A stretch of 14,939 nt of DNA from Bifidobacteriaceae bacterium (GTDB lineage: Bacteria; Actinomycetota; Actinomycetes; Actinomycetales; WQXJ01), in NCBI GenBank assembly GCA_031265345.1, contig JAISCU010000080.1, forward strand, positions 1-14,939. The letters run 5' to 3'. This document shows positions 1 to 7,649 of this stretch, piece after piece. Position 1 is the first letter of the stretch. Every line of letters starts with the position of its first letter. The notes under the pieces were generated by a model. The model did no database searches, was not told where the DNA came from, and saw only the letters and a program-made list of their open reading frames with translations. The position numbers and the translations under genes are program-made.

Positions 1-228
1 ATCGGGGAAGGTTCCCTGAATCAGGCGCAGCGCCTCGGGCCCGGACAGCCGGCTCGGGTGCGGCATCCGCGTGACCACTGACAGAGTCTCGAAAGCGGCG
101 TGCCCCGACAGCCCCAGGCGGCGCCCACGTGTCGCCAGCTCGACGGCGCCATGAGCCGGGTGCGCTGGATTGATGAGGGCCAGCGCGGCGCTGGTGTCCA
201 GTAGCAGAGTGTCAGCGCTGGTCGGCAA
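1..228 (-). CDS. vapC: VapC-family PIN-domain toxin, partial (3' end beyond window)
   Basis: Toxin of a type II toxin-antitoxin pair; PIN-domain proteins are Mg-dependent ribonucleases that usually cleave tRNA or rRNA. The 76 visible residues hold the N-terminal PIN core: a hydrophobic strand ending in LLLDTSAAL, with the first metal-binding Asp at residue 11, and AAFETLSVVTRMP with a conserved acidic Glu at residue 47. The C-terminal acidic residues lie outside the window. I chose the TTG at 228 because it is preceded by a GGAGGG ribosome site about 9 nt away and no ATG or GTG occurs in frame nearby. It overlaps the end of the antitoxin gene by 17 bp, the usual coupling for vapBC. Family assignment is firm; the RNA target is unknown. 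Confidence 0.85.
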   Translation of the reverse strand, partial: MPTSADTLLLDTSAALALINPAHPAHGAVELATRGRRLGLSGHAAFETLSVVTRMPHPSRLSGPEALRLIQGTFPD

Positions 229-442
229 GGCGGAACTCCCTCCACTGGTCAGCCGACCAGTCCGGCCCGGCGCGGAGCATCAACTGTCCATCGACCTCGA
301 CGAGCGCGGACTGGGTGGGCACGTCGAGGCGCACGCCGTTCCCGTCCACGGTGATTTCCAGTGGTCCGGGCACCAGTCCCACTGCTTTTCGGATTTCCTT
401 CGGTATGACCACGCGGCCTGCCTTGTCTATGGTTCCAAGCAT
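212..442 (-). CDS. vapB: AbrB/MazE/SpoVT-type antitoxin of a vapBC pair
   Basis: A 76-residue antitoxin expected to neutralise the adjacent PIN toxin and repress its own operon. Residues 1-45 form the swapped-hairpin AbrB DNA-binding fold: GTIDKAGRVVIPKEIRKAVGL is the classic signature (KAGR, then VVIPKEIR), followed by a strand-rich stretch with VRLDVP. The C-terminal part (DWSADQWREFRLADQR) is the likely toxin-binding tail. Its stop lies inside the toxin gene, so the two are translationally coupled. The ATG at 442 gives the standard family length; the ribosome site upstream is weak. It diverges from the ribokinase gene across about 270 bp. No clear operator palindrome was found upstream, unlike the second vapB in this window. 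Confidence 0.88.
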   Translation of the reverse strand: MLGTIDKAGRVVIPKEIRKAVGLVPGPLEITVDGNGVRLDVPTQSALVEVDGQLMLRAGPDWSADQWREFRLADQR

Positions 443-708
443 GGCAGGACTCTACCATCATGTGTGGCTCTGCTAGCCGACGGCGCCGAGCCGCCATCGG
501 TTGGGTGCCAGCGAGGGGGAGCGAACCCAAACCGGTGCTGGTCGCGGGGCGGTCGGCGCAGTGCGCAGGAAACTCGGGGGGTGCCCAAGCGGGGCGTGGC
601 TGTGGCAGGCTTGTTCTGGCAGGAAAAACGGCCGCTGCGCGAGAGCGCTCCACGATGCCCGCCCACTGCCGCAACGCTTCGCACCGACCGAACAAGGAGA
701 CACGCATA
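443..708. other. Divergent intergenic region between vapB and ribokinase
   Basis: No convincing gene in 266 bp. It must contain promoters for both flanking genes, but no good -35/-10 pair stands out. The clearest structure is an imperfect hairpin at 498-534: CGGTTGGGT pairs with ACCCAAACCG with one base bulged and an 18-nt loop. The only other clear signal is the ribosome site of the ribokinase gene (AAGGAG at 694-699). Confidence 0.5.
694..699 (+). promoter_or_regulatory. Ribosome binding site of ribokinase gene
   Basis: AAGGAG, 9 nt before the ATG at 709. It decides the start, because the open frame continues upstream to about 460 without another ribosome site. Confidence 0.8.
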
Positions 709-1668
709 ATGGCGAAAGACGCCCCCTCGAAGGGCTTCCGGGTGGTAGTGGTTGGATCGGCCAACGTGGACTTGGAAGTCCATGTGCCCGGATGGGCGGA
801 ACCGGGCGAATCGGTGGTCGCCACCGCTGCCGACCGGTTCCCCGGCGGTAAGGGCGCCAACCAAGCGGTGGCCGCGGCCAAAGCGGGCGGGGTGACCACG
901 GCGCTGATCGGGGCTTGGGGGGCGGACGCGGACGCGGCTGTGGAGAAGGAGTTCCTCCAGGCCGCCGGCGTGGACATCAGCGCGGTTCGGACGGTGGACT
1001 GCCCCACTGGCATGGCGATCGTGATGGTGGACCCGGACGGCGCCAACGTGGTCACGGTGGTGCCGGGGGCGAACGAACGGGTCGAGCTGGAGGCCGCCGG
1101 CCTGGAACTGATCGCGGGCGCCCGAGTGGTGTTGGCCCAGCTGGAGGTGCCGGTGGCGACCGTGGCCGAGGCGGCCAGAGCGACCAGGGCGGCCGGGGGC
1201 GTCTTCGTGCTCAACGCGGCGCCGGCGGCCGCTGTGCCAGCGGAACTGCTCGAGCACGTCGACGTGCTGGTGGTCAGCCAACGACTGGCCCGCGACCTGG
1301 CGAAGCAGCGCTTCGGCATGTACCCCTCCGACGACGCGACCCTGCTGCGCGCCATCCAACGCCTCGTGCCGTCCGTCGTCATGACCAAGGGCTTCAAGGG
1401 GTCGGTGGTCGCCCAGGCGGGCCAGGAGATCGAGTCCGTCCACGCGCTCCCCGCCGAGGCCGTCGACCACACCGGCGCGGGCGACACTTTCAACGGCGTG
1501 CTGGCGGCCCGCCTGGCCGAAGGGGCCGCCCTGGGCGAGGCCACCCGCGCCGCCACGGCTGCCGCCTCGATCTCCCTGAATCGGCCCGGCGCCGGCCCTT
1601 CGATCCCGGACGCGCGCGAGGTGGCCATCGCCCTGGCGACCGGCCATGTGCCGCCGCCCGCCGCCTGA
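709..1668 (+). CDS. rbsK: Ribokinase-family (PfkB) sugar kinase
   Basis: Cytosolic kinase of the PfkB superfamily, closest in layout to ribokinase (ribose + ATP to ribose-5-phosphate); 319 residues, a normal length. Visible signatures: GSANVDLEVHVP near the start (residues 16-27), the first PfkB signature FPGGKGANQAV (44-54), and the second signature DHTGAGDTFNG (253-263), whose Asp259 is the expected catalytic base. VLNAAPA (168-174) fits the ribokinase VLNPAPA strand. The ATG at 709 has an AAGGAG ribosome site 9 nt upstream; earlier in-frame starts have none. The usual ribokinase NxxE motif (as in PNETEA) appears replaced by VVSQRLARDLA (188-198), so the exact substrate is uncertain. It stands alone: no ribose transporter or LacI regulator is adjacent, and the downstream gene is convergent. 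Confidence 0.85.
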   Translation: MAKDAPSKGFRVVVVGSANVDLEVHVPGWAEPGESVVATAADRFPGGKGANQAVAAAKAGGVTTALIGAWGADADAAVEKEFLQAAGVDISAVRTVDCPTGMAIVMVDPDGANVVTVVPGANERVELEAAGLELIAGARVVLAQLEVPVATVAEAARATRAAGGVFVLNAAPAAAVPAELLEHVDVLVVSQRLARDLAKQRFGMYPSDDATLLRAIQRLVPSVVMTKGFKGSVVAQAGQEIESVHALPAEAVDHTGAGDTFNGVLAARLAEGAALGEATRAATAAASISLNRPGAGPSIPDAREVAIALATGHVPPPAA

Positions 1669-1718
1669 GGGCCGCCCCGCAGTCGCGTCTTGGGCGGTTA
1701 TTGGTCCACCGAGTTTGA

Positions 1719-1763
1719 CGATGCCGCGCCCAGGGGTCCGCTGGGAGCCCAGGCACGGCATCG
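1719..1763. repeat. GATGCCG hairpin between convergent genes
   Basis: CGATGCCGCGCC (1719-1730) pairs with GGCACGGCATCG (1752-1763), 12 bp with one G-T wobble and a 21-nt loop. It lies in the 100-bp gap between the convergent ribokinase and epimerase genes, where it could act as a bidirectional terminator, though there is no T-run. It shares its core with hairpins at 3568, 3707 and 7851, so it belongs to a dispersed palindromic family. Confidence 0.6.
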
Positions 1764-1768
1764 GGCGG

Positions 1769-2842
1769 CTATTCAGGCTTTTGGGCCGTGGCGTGAAGCT
1801 CCCAGTGGCGGTCTTCGGCCGCGTAGTCGAAGGGCGGCTCGGGGTAGGCGGCGAGCACCGGGAAATGCTCGCGCCAGCGGTCCGGGTCGAGGCTGCGGAG
1901 CCAGGCGACCAGGTCGCTGACGCCGGACCCCGGACTGGCCGTGTAGTCGGTGGCGGGTCGGTAGCCCAACGCGGACGCGGCGCTGGTGTCGAGCACGAAG
2001 CTGCCTGGGACGGACCACGGCGTCAGGCCGACTCCGGCGTGCCCGTGGGCGTCGCCGGTGTCCAACGGCACGATCCGGCCCGCATAGCCCATGAGGGAGG
2101 CTATGGTCGCGCCGATCTCCGCAACCGTCGGGGCGGCGGGATCGGCGGCGTTGAGGATGCGTGTGCCGGGGGCGGCCAGCGCCGCCGAGACGACTGCGGC
2201 GATATTGGCGGCGGCGGTGGGATGGAACCGGCTCTCGCCCCGGTGGGCCAACGGAATGCGGGGGCGGCCATCGAGCATACGTTTCACGAACCACCATTCG
2301 CGCGGGTGGCGCGACCCGATCCCGTAGACGGCGGCGGGCCGCAGGATCGTGACCGGGACGTCCGCGGCGTCCAGTAACCGACGCTCCAGCGCCACCTTGC
2401 GGGTCGAATAGTTCCTCGGGCCCGGAGCGACGGTCGCCTGGCCCTCGCTGATCGGGCCCGTGAAATCCGGGAAACCCGTGACGGCGGCATCGTCCAAATT
2501 CCGGCCGACGTGATCGCGGTAGACGGCGGCGGAGGACATGACCACGATGGCTCCGAGGCCATCCTGCGCCGCCAGGAGCTGATCGGCGTGGCGCGGCTCG
2601 TAGGCGATGGTGTCGATGACCGCGTCCGCGCCCGGTTGCAAGGCGCGGGCCGCCGCCTGGTTGTCCTCGCGGTCAAGCGCAACGTGGGCGAGGCGCGGAT
2701 GCCTGGCGTCCGGTCGGGAGAGGCCCGCCAGGGGCACGGCATGGCGGCTGGCGACCACCACCTCCCAGTCCTCGGACGCGAGCCGCAGCGCCACCGCCGC
2801 TCCGATCTGCCCCGCACCAAGGATCAACGCTCTTCTGGTCAT
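1769..2842 (-). CDS. NAD(P)-dependent epimerase/dehydratase-like protein (extended SDR)
   Basis: A 357-residue soluble protein with the Rossmann signature ALILGAGQIGAAVALRL at the N-terminus (GxGxxG at residues 9-14) and the SDR catalytic pair YSTRK (Tyr145, Lys149) preceded by a Ser-rich strand VVMSSAAVY (100-108). DTIAYEP around residues 77-83 fits the cofactor-adjacent loop of NAD-dependent epimerases. The C-terminal third carries the variable substrate domain, ending in a Trp/Pro-rich segment (FPVLAAYPEPPFDYAAEDRHWELHA). The substrate cannot be read; nucleotide-sugar epimerases, isoflavone-reductase-like and other atypical SDRs share this layout. The gene follows the second vapC by 43 bp on the same strand and may be read through from it. 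The start ATG at 2842 fits directly before the Rossmann strand. Confidence 0.82.
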   Translation of the reverse strand: MTRRALILGAGQIGAAVALRLASEDWEVVVASRHAVPLAGLSRPDARHPRLAHVALDREDNQAAARALQPGADAVIDTIAYEPRHADQLLAAQDGLGAIVVMSSAAVYRDHVGRNLDDAAVTGFPDFTGPISEGQATVAPGPRNYSTRKVALERRLLDAADVPVTILRPAAVYGIGSRHPREWWFVKRMLDGRPRIPLAHRGESRFHPTAAANIAAVVSAALAAPGTRILNAADPAAPTVAEIGATIASLMGYAGRIVPLDTGDAHGHAGVGLTPWSVPGSFVLDTSAASALGYRPATDYTASPGSGVSDLVAWLRSLDPDRWREHFPVLAAYPEPPFDYAAEDRHWELHATAQKPE

Positions 2843-2885
2843 GCGGCCACCGTGGCAACCCGTGCCCGCGGCGTGCCCGTGCCGT

Positions 2886-3287
2886 CTATCGCCAATCTTC
2901 GACCACCAATCCGTGGACGCGGGCGAACTCGCTGAGGTTGTTCGTGACCACCGTCATCCCCATGGCCAACGCGTGACCGGCGATCAGGAAGTCGAACGCG
3001 CCGATGGGCGTTCCGCGTCGAGCGAGGTCTGCCCTGATCGCCGCGGCCGCAGCCGCTGCGGGTTCGTCGAACGGCAGCACGGTGACCAGCGAGAGCAACT
3101 CGGTAACGGCCTCACGGTTGGCCTCCGGCCGCGCGGAGCGCTCTACTCCGTAGGCGAGTTCGTGTACCGAGATGGTGGAGACCGCGATGCTCCCCCGTGC
3201 GTCAACGAATCGGGAGCGGGCGGTTTCGGCCCGGCCTCTCAACAGCTCGATCAGGACGCTCGTGTCGAGCAAGTAGCCCGCAGTCAC
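2886..3287 (-). CDS. vapC: VapC-family PIN-domain ribonuclease toxin
   Basis: Complete 133-residue PIN toxin. Acidic residues are in the expected places: Asp8 in GYLLDTSVLIELL, Glu43 in STISVHELAYGVERS, Asp99 in PIGAFDFLIAGHA, and the terminal TNNLSEFARV (115-124), where N/D117 and E120 close the metal site. It is a VapC (FitB-like) Mg-dependent endoribonuclease; the target RNA is unknown. The GTG start at 3287 overlaps the antitoxin stop in a GTGA arrangement, so translation is coupled. A long alanine run sits in the middle helix (residues 77-83). The gene order vapB-vapC-epimerase on one strand suggests the epimerase may be co-transcribed. Confidence 0.92.
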   Translation of the reverse strand: MTAGYLLDTSVLIELLRGRAETARSRFVDARGSIAVSTISVHELAYGVERSARPEANREAVTELLSLVTVLPFDEPAAAAAAAIRADLARRGTPIGAFDFLIAGHALAMGMTVVTNNLSEFARVHGLVVEDWR

Positions 3288-3517
3288 AGCGGTTGGCGTT
3301 CCTGAAGCGGCGGTTGGTCGCGGTCGGCCAGGAAATCCGGGTCCACCCTGCTGCCTTTGTCGAACCAGTCGTCCCAACTCAAATCGGCGGGGATCACCAT
3401 GCGCGCATTGCCCACGATCCGTACCTCGACCTCGCGCACGCTCGAGCCGAACGCCACCGCCTTGGGCAAGCGGATCGCCTGGGTTCGGTTGTTGTAGAAC
3501 ACTTTGGTCGTGGTCAT
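3284..3517 (-). CDS. vapB: VapB/VagC-type antitoxin
   Basis: A 77-residue antitoxin paired with the PIN toxin immediately downstream. The N-terminus TTTKVFYNNRTQAIRLPKAVAF is the hallmark of VapB/VagC antitoxins (AbrB-like fold, NRTQAIRLPK). The middle VREVEVRIVGNARMVIPA completes the DNA-binding barrel, and the tail (SWDDWFDKGSRVDPDFLADR) is the toxin-binding region. I chose the ATG at 3517 because GGAGG lies 6-7 nt upstream and the family motif starts right after it. An inverted repeat 15 bp upstream is the likely autoregulatory operator. The stop overlaps the toxin start by 4 bp. Confidence 0.92.
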   Translation of the reverse strand: MTTTKVFYNNRTQAIRLPKAVAFGSSVREVEVRIVGNARMVIPADLSWDDWFDKGSRVDPDFLADRDQPPLQERQPL

Positions 3518-3531
3518 TTGTCGCCTCCGTC

Positions 3532-3552
3532 GGATATATGGACAGTATATCC
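3532..3552 (-). promoter_or_regulatory. Palindromic operator upstream of the second vapBC operon
   Basis: GGATATA (3532-3538) and TATATCC (3546-3552) form a perfect 7-bp inverted repeat with a 7-bp spacer, the most AT-rich stretch in a GC-rich surrounding. It sits 15 bp before the antitoxin ATG. A candidate promoter on the minus strand (TTGTCC at about 3559-3564, then a CATATA-like -10 about 18 bp on) overlaps it. VapBC complexes normally bind such palindromes to repress their own promoter, which is the inference here. Confidence 0.65.
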
Positions 3553-3567
3553 CAAAACGGACAACGT

Positions 3568-3607
3568 GGCCGATGCCGCCTACTCGGCCGGCCGGGCGGC
3601 ATCGGCC
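3568..3607. repeat. Perfect 13-bp-stem GATGCCGCC hairpin
   Basis: GGCCGATGCCGCC (3568-3580) is perfectly complementary to GGCGGCATCGGCC (3595-3607), with a 14-nt loop. It lies between pckG and the second vapBC operon, both on the minus strand. With the hairpin at 3707 it forms a pair in the same 277-bp gap. It has no T-run on either side, so it is more likely a palindromic repeat than a classic terminator. Confidence 0.7.
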
Positions 3608-3652
3608 CTCTGTTTGGTGGGTTGGGAGCCCGCCGCTTGGGGCCAAAACGAG

Positions 3653-3668
3653 GGCCTGTCCCCTGTTC
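3653..3668 (+). repeat. 16-nt exact repeat, copy 1
   Basis: GGCCTGTCCCCTGTTC recurs exactly at 8505-8520, about 4.8 kb away. At both places the repeat lies close to a GATGCCGCCCAC arm, so the two gaps share a composite repeat rather than an isolated word. Confidence 0.6.
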
Positions 3669-3706
3669 CGGACGGGCCCGGCGGGCGCGGGCACAACCGG
3701 TTAAGC

Positions 3707-3747
3707 GGACGATGCCGCCCACCCAAGTCGGGCAGGCGGCATCGTCC
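3707..3747. repeat. Perfect 13-bp-stem GATGCCGCC hairpin downstream of pckG
   Basis: GGACGATGCCGCC (3707-3719) pairs perfectly with GGCGGCATCGTCC (3735-3747), 15-nt loop. It begins 48 bp past the pckG stop on the minus strand and may help end that transcript, but no T-run follows. Same family as the hairpins at 1719, 3568 and 7851. Confidence 0.7.
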
Positions 3748-3794
3748 ATATTGAAGACGGGTTGGCAGCCCACTTGACGCGGGCGGCCGCGCGG

Positions 3795-5642
3795 CTACTG
3801 CTGGGCGGCGGTGAGGCGCTCGCGCAGGGCCACCAGCTGGCCGGTCAGCTCGGCGGGGAGGCGCTCGCCGAACTGGGCGAAGTACTCCTCGGTGAGGTCG
3901 GCCTCGGCCAGCCAAGCGGTCGGGTCGATCGCGAAGAGCTGGTCCAGGGTGCCTTCAGGCAGGTCCAGGCCCTCGACCGGGAACTCGCCCGGCAGCGGGA
4001 TCTGGCCGATGGCGGTCTTCTCGGAGCCGGCCTCGCCCAGGACGCGGGCGACAGCCCAAGCCAGGACGCGGGAGTTCTCACCGAAGCCGGGCCACAGGAA
4101 CTTGCCAGCGGCGTCCTTGCGGAACCAGTTGACCTGGAAGATCCGGGGCGCCTTGGAGCCCAGGACGGAGCCCATGTGGAGCCAGTGGCCCCAGTAGTCG
4201 CCCATGTTGTAGCCGCAGAACGGCAGCATGGCGAACGGGTCGCGACGCAGCGCGCCCACAGCCCCTTCGGCGGCGGCGGTCTGCTCGGAGGACACGGTCG
4301 CGCCGATGAACACGCCGTGCTCCCAGTTCAGCGACTCGTTGACGACCGGCACGTTGGTGGCGCGGCGGCCGCCGAACAGGATGATGTCGACCGGCACACC
4401 CTTGGGGTCGTTGAACTCCGGGGCGATGATTGGGCACTGCGCGGCCGGAGCCGTGAAACGCGAGTTCGGATGCGCGGAGGGCGCCTCCGAAGCCGGGGTC
4501 CAATCGTTGCCGCGCCAGTCGATCAGGTGCGCGGGCGGCTCCGCGGTCATGCCCTCCCACCAGACGTCGCCATCGTCCGTCAGCGCGACGTTGGTGAAGA
4601 TGGTGTTCTCCAGCATCGACAGCATGGCGTTCTTGTTGGTCTTCATGGAGGTGCCGGGAGCGACGCCGAAGAAGCCGGCCTCCGGGTTGATGGCGTACAG
4701 CCGTCCGTCCGGGCCGGGGCGCATCCAGGCGATGTCGTCCCCCACCGTCTCGACCTTCCAACCTGCAATGGTCGGCTCGAGCATGGCCAAGTTGGTCTTG
4801 CCGCAAGCCGACGGGAAGGCCGCCGTCACCACCGAGGTCTTGCCCTCGGGGCTGGTCAGCTTCAGGATCAGCATGTGCTCCGCCATCCAATCCTCGTCAT
4901 GGGCCATGACCGAGGCGATCCGCAGCGCGTAGCACTTCTTGCCGAGCAGCGCGTTGCCGCCGTAGCCGGACCCGTAGGACCAGATCTCGCGGGTCTCCGG
5001 GAAGTGGGTGATGTACTTCTCATCGTTGCAGGGCCAGGCCACGTCCTCGCGTTGGTTGCCGTCCGCGTCGATCAGCGGATAGCCCACCGAGTGGACGGCC
5101 GGAACGAACTCGACGTCCTCGGTGATCAGATCGAGCGCTTGTTGGCCCATTCGGGTCATGATCTTCATGTTCAGGACAACGTAGGGCGAGTCGGTGATCT
5201 CGATGCCGAGTTTGGAGATATTGCCTCCGAGAGGGCCCATCGAGAACGGGATCACATACATGGTCCGTCCCCGCATGGAGCCGGTGAACACTTTGTCCAG
5301 GATCTTCCGCATCTCGGACGGGTCCATCCAGTTGTTGGTCGGCCCGGCGTCGATCTCCTTGGCGGAGCAGATGAACGTCCGAGACTCCACTCGGGCCACA
5401 TCGGAGGGCTCCGAGCGGGCCAGGAACGAGTTGGGCCGCTTCGCCGGGTTCAGGCGGACGAACGTGCCAGAGGCGACCATCTCATCGGACAGCCGCTTCC
5501 ATTCCTCTTCCGAGCCGTCGGCCCAGACAATCTCGCTGGGCTGGGTCTTTGTCGCGACCTCGGACACCCACTTGATCAGTTTGGCGTTCTTGGTCGGTGC
5601 CGCCGCTGCGATTGCGGCGTACGAGGTGTCAGCAATGGTCAT
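3795..5642 (-). CDS. pckG: Phosphoenolpyruvate carboxykinase, GTP-dependent
   Basis: Cytosolic enzyme converting oxaloacetate + GTP to PEP + CO2 + GDP, the entry step of gluconeogenesis and an anaplerotic reaction in reverse; 615 residues, the normal size. Signatures: [17 protein letters not shown] (75-91), PFSMGPLGG (132-140), [13 protein letters not shown] (232-244), the kinase-1 loop FPSACGKTN (276-284) with the reactive Cys280, [11 protein letters not shown] (300-310), and [19 protein letters not shown] near the guanine site. With a constant offset of 8 from the rat enzyme, Lys236, His256 and Asp303 are the Mn ligands. The ATG at 5642 is chosen because homology starts there; upstream in-frame sequence is low quality and unlike the family. 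It is a single gene, divergent from the RND remnant. Confidence 0.97.
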   Translation of the reverse strand: MTIADTSYAAIAAAAPTKNAKLIKWVSEVATKTQPSEIVWADGSEEEWKRLSDEMVASGTFVRLNPAKRPNSFLARSEPSDVARVESRTFICSAKEIDAGPTNNWMDPSEMRKILDKVFTGSMRGRTMYVIPFSMGPLGGNISKLGIEITDSPYVVLNMKIMTRMGQQALDLITEDVEFVPAVHSVGYPLIDADGNQREDVAWPCNDEKYITHFPETREIWSYGSGYGGNALLGKKCYALRIASVMAHDEDWMAEHMLILKLTSPEGKTSVVTAAFPSACGKTNLAMLEPTIAGWKVETVGDDIAWMRPGPDGRLYAINPEAGFFGVAPGTSMKTNKNAMLSMLENTIFTNVALTDDGDVWWEGMTAEPPAHLIDWRGNDWTPASEAPSAHPNSRFTAPAAQCPIIAPEFNDPKGVPVDIILFGGRRATNVPVVNESLNWEHGVFIGATVSSEQTAAAEGAVGALRRDPFAMLPFCGYNMGDYWGHWLHMGSVLGSKAPRIFQVNWFRKDAAGKFLWPGFGENSRVLAWAVARVLGEAGSEKTAIGQIPLPGEFPVEGLDLPEGTLDQLFAIDPTAWLAEADLTEEYFAQFGERLPAELTGQLVALRERLTAAQQ

Positions 5643-5842
5643 TTCCCACAAAACCTTCCATCGGTCAGTTGTAAACCCCCAGGTGCACCTAACACCCGGA
5701 GGAGGAGCGCGGGTGGCCCGCCGGGGGTCCGGCCGGGCTTCCCGCAGATCGTGAGCCCACATGTCCGATGCCGTCAGTCGGCTCGGGCCGGTCGGTCGCG
5801 ATCCACACCGCGCACTAGCCTATTCCGATTCGGCCTAGGCCT
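5643..5842. promoter_or_regulatory. pckG upstream region with 10-bp palindrome
   Basis: Gap of about 200 bp between pckG and the RND remnant. The clear feature is a perfect palindrome AGGTGCACCT at 5681-5690, 39 bp before the pckG ATG, a candidate operator. No sequence resembling the missing N-terminal half of the RND pump was seen in any frame here. Confidence 0.35.
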
Positions 5843-7633
5843 TTGCTACCGCGCGTCCCGTGCCCGGGTAGTGGCCGCAGTCGAAGGCTTCTATTGGGCC
5901 GCTCCCGGTGCCCGTGTCTGACGGTTCCCGGCACCCGCGTGCCGGTCGCCATCGACGCCGAGGATCAGGCCGCGCAGCGAGCCGAGGCCGAATTGAAGGA
6001 GCGCCACACCGTTGCCCCGCGGCTCTACCTCCCGGCCCTGCGCGGCGCGCTCGGCCATCCGGCCATCACGCTGGCCGTCGCGGTGCTGGTGCTCGAGGTG
6101 ACGGTCGCCTTGATACCGAGCCTCGAGACCAACTTCATGGGCGACATCGGCGGCGCCACGATCAGGGTCAACCAGACTTTCAGCGCCGGGACCTCGCTGA
6201 GCGTCCAGGACGAACAGGCCCAGCGCACCGAACGGGCGATCATGGCTTGCGACTACGTCGAGACGGTCATGACCGAGGTGGGCGTGCCCTCCTCGACCGG
6301 GATCTCGGCCAGCGCCCAACCGATCGCGGAATACTCCTTGACTCTGCGCGACCGGGCGCACGCCAAAGCCGCCCAGAACGAGATCCGCCAGGCGCTCGCG
6401 GACTCGAACGGCCCGCGGGTCATCGAGACGACGGTGGAAAGCGCCGAAGCGGCGTTCCTCGGCACCACGACGGTCGATCTGGTGGTCAGTTCGACCAACC
6501 CCGCCGTTCTGGCCCAGGCCGCCGCGACCGTCGAGCAAGCGGCGCGCCAGACCGCGGGCGCCGTCGATGTGACCAACTCGATGGCCGTGGACCAGCCCCG
6601 CGTCGAGGTCATGATCGACCGTGAGGAGGCGCTGGGCCACGGACTGACCGAATCGGGCGTCTCGGGGCTGTTGCGCGGCGTGATGCTGGCGACCGAGATC
6701 GGTTCGCTGAACACCGGCGAGAACGAGATCCCGGTGGTGGTCTCCCCCGGCGACGTGCCACCCGACGTCGAGACTCTGCGCGACGCGGTCCTCTATTCGA
6801 CGCCTGCGGGGGACGTCAAGCTGAGCGACGTCGCGACGGTCGAAGTGACGGCCGCGCCAGTGACGATCGACCGTTTCAACGGCGAGCGGGCAGCGACGGT
6901 CTCCGCCACGCCGGAGAGCCAGGACCTGGGCGCCTTCGCCGACGCGTTGACCGCCGCCGTGGACGCGCTCGACCTGCCCGCTGGCGTCGAGGTCACCATC
7001 GGCGGGGTGTCGGCCCAGATGACCGAGGCTTTCGACGACCTCGGGACGGCTCTGATCGTGGCGGTCATGATTGTCTACATCATCATGGTGGCGACCTTCG
7101 GCTCGTTGATCCAGCCGTTCATACTGCTCATCTCGATCCCCTTCGCCGCCACCGGCGCTCTGCTGGCCCTGGTGGTGACCGCGACCGCGCTCGGCGTGCC
7201 CGCCTTCATCGGCATGTTGCTGCTGGTCGGGATCGTGGTGGCGAACGCGATAGTGCTGATCGACTTGATCAACCAATACCGCGCCGCTGGCCGCCCCTTG
7301 GCCGAAGCCATCGAAGAGGGCACCCGCAAGCGGCTGCGCCCCATCCTGATGACCGCCGCCGCGACCATCTTCGCTTTGATCCCGATGGCGCTGGGGTTGA
7401 CCGGCGGCGGCGGATCGTTCGTCTCGCAGCCGCTGGCGCTGGTGGTGATCGGCGGGTTGGTCACCTCGACGGCGTTGACCCTGCTGGTGGTGCCGGTCCT
7501 GTACCAGCTGGAGGCGAAGGCGCACGACCGCCGCGAGGCGAGGCGCGACCGGCGCCACGAGTCGCGCCGTCAATCCCGCATCGCCATGCGGGCGGCCCTC
7601 CTGGGCGACCTGGCCGCTCCCGCCGCCGAATAG
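5843..7633 (+). pseudogene. RND efflux permease, C-terminal half only (5'-truncated)
   Basis: Encodes at most 596 residues of an RND-superfamily (HAE/SwrC-like) proton-driven exporter; intact permeases have about 1,000-1,100 residues and 12 TM helices. Present: TM7 (residues 73-92), the second extracytoplasmic porter/docking loop (about 93-398), and TM8-12 (about 401-419, 424-447, 451-476, 499-518, 528-553), with family motifs FGSLIQPFILLISIPFAATGA, GIVVANAIVLIDLINQ, RLRPILMTAAATI and SQPLALVVIGGLVTST. TM1-6 and the first porter loop, which carries the proton-relay aspartates of TM4, are absent. The first in-frame codon after the stop at 5816 is the TTG at 5843; recognisable homology starts near residue 45. 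The C-terminus ends in a basic tail. Likely a deletion remnant; a GTG inside (about 5939) could still express a half-protein. The frame is otherwise undamaged over 1.7 kb, which suggests recent loss or retained use. Confidence 0.75.
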
Positions 7634-7649
7634 CGGACTCCAAAACGCT

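Noticed and set aside
249..1761. Two long minus-strand open frames over the ribokinase
   Set aside because: They are complements of the rbsK coding sequence; the plus strand shows both PfkB signatures and a good ribosome site.
2480..2500. GGCGGCATCGTCC words inside genes (also in purA near 8995 and nagA near 11228)
   Set aside because: These are single arms in coding sequence without a pairing partner, expected by chance in GC-rich codons.
3762..5921. 719-codon plus-strand open frame antisense to pckG
   Set aside because: pckG on the other strand has every family motif; the antisense product is low-complexity Gly/Val/His-rich shadow sequence.
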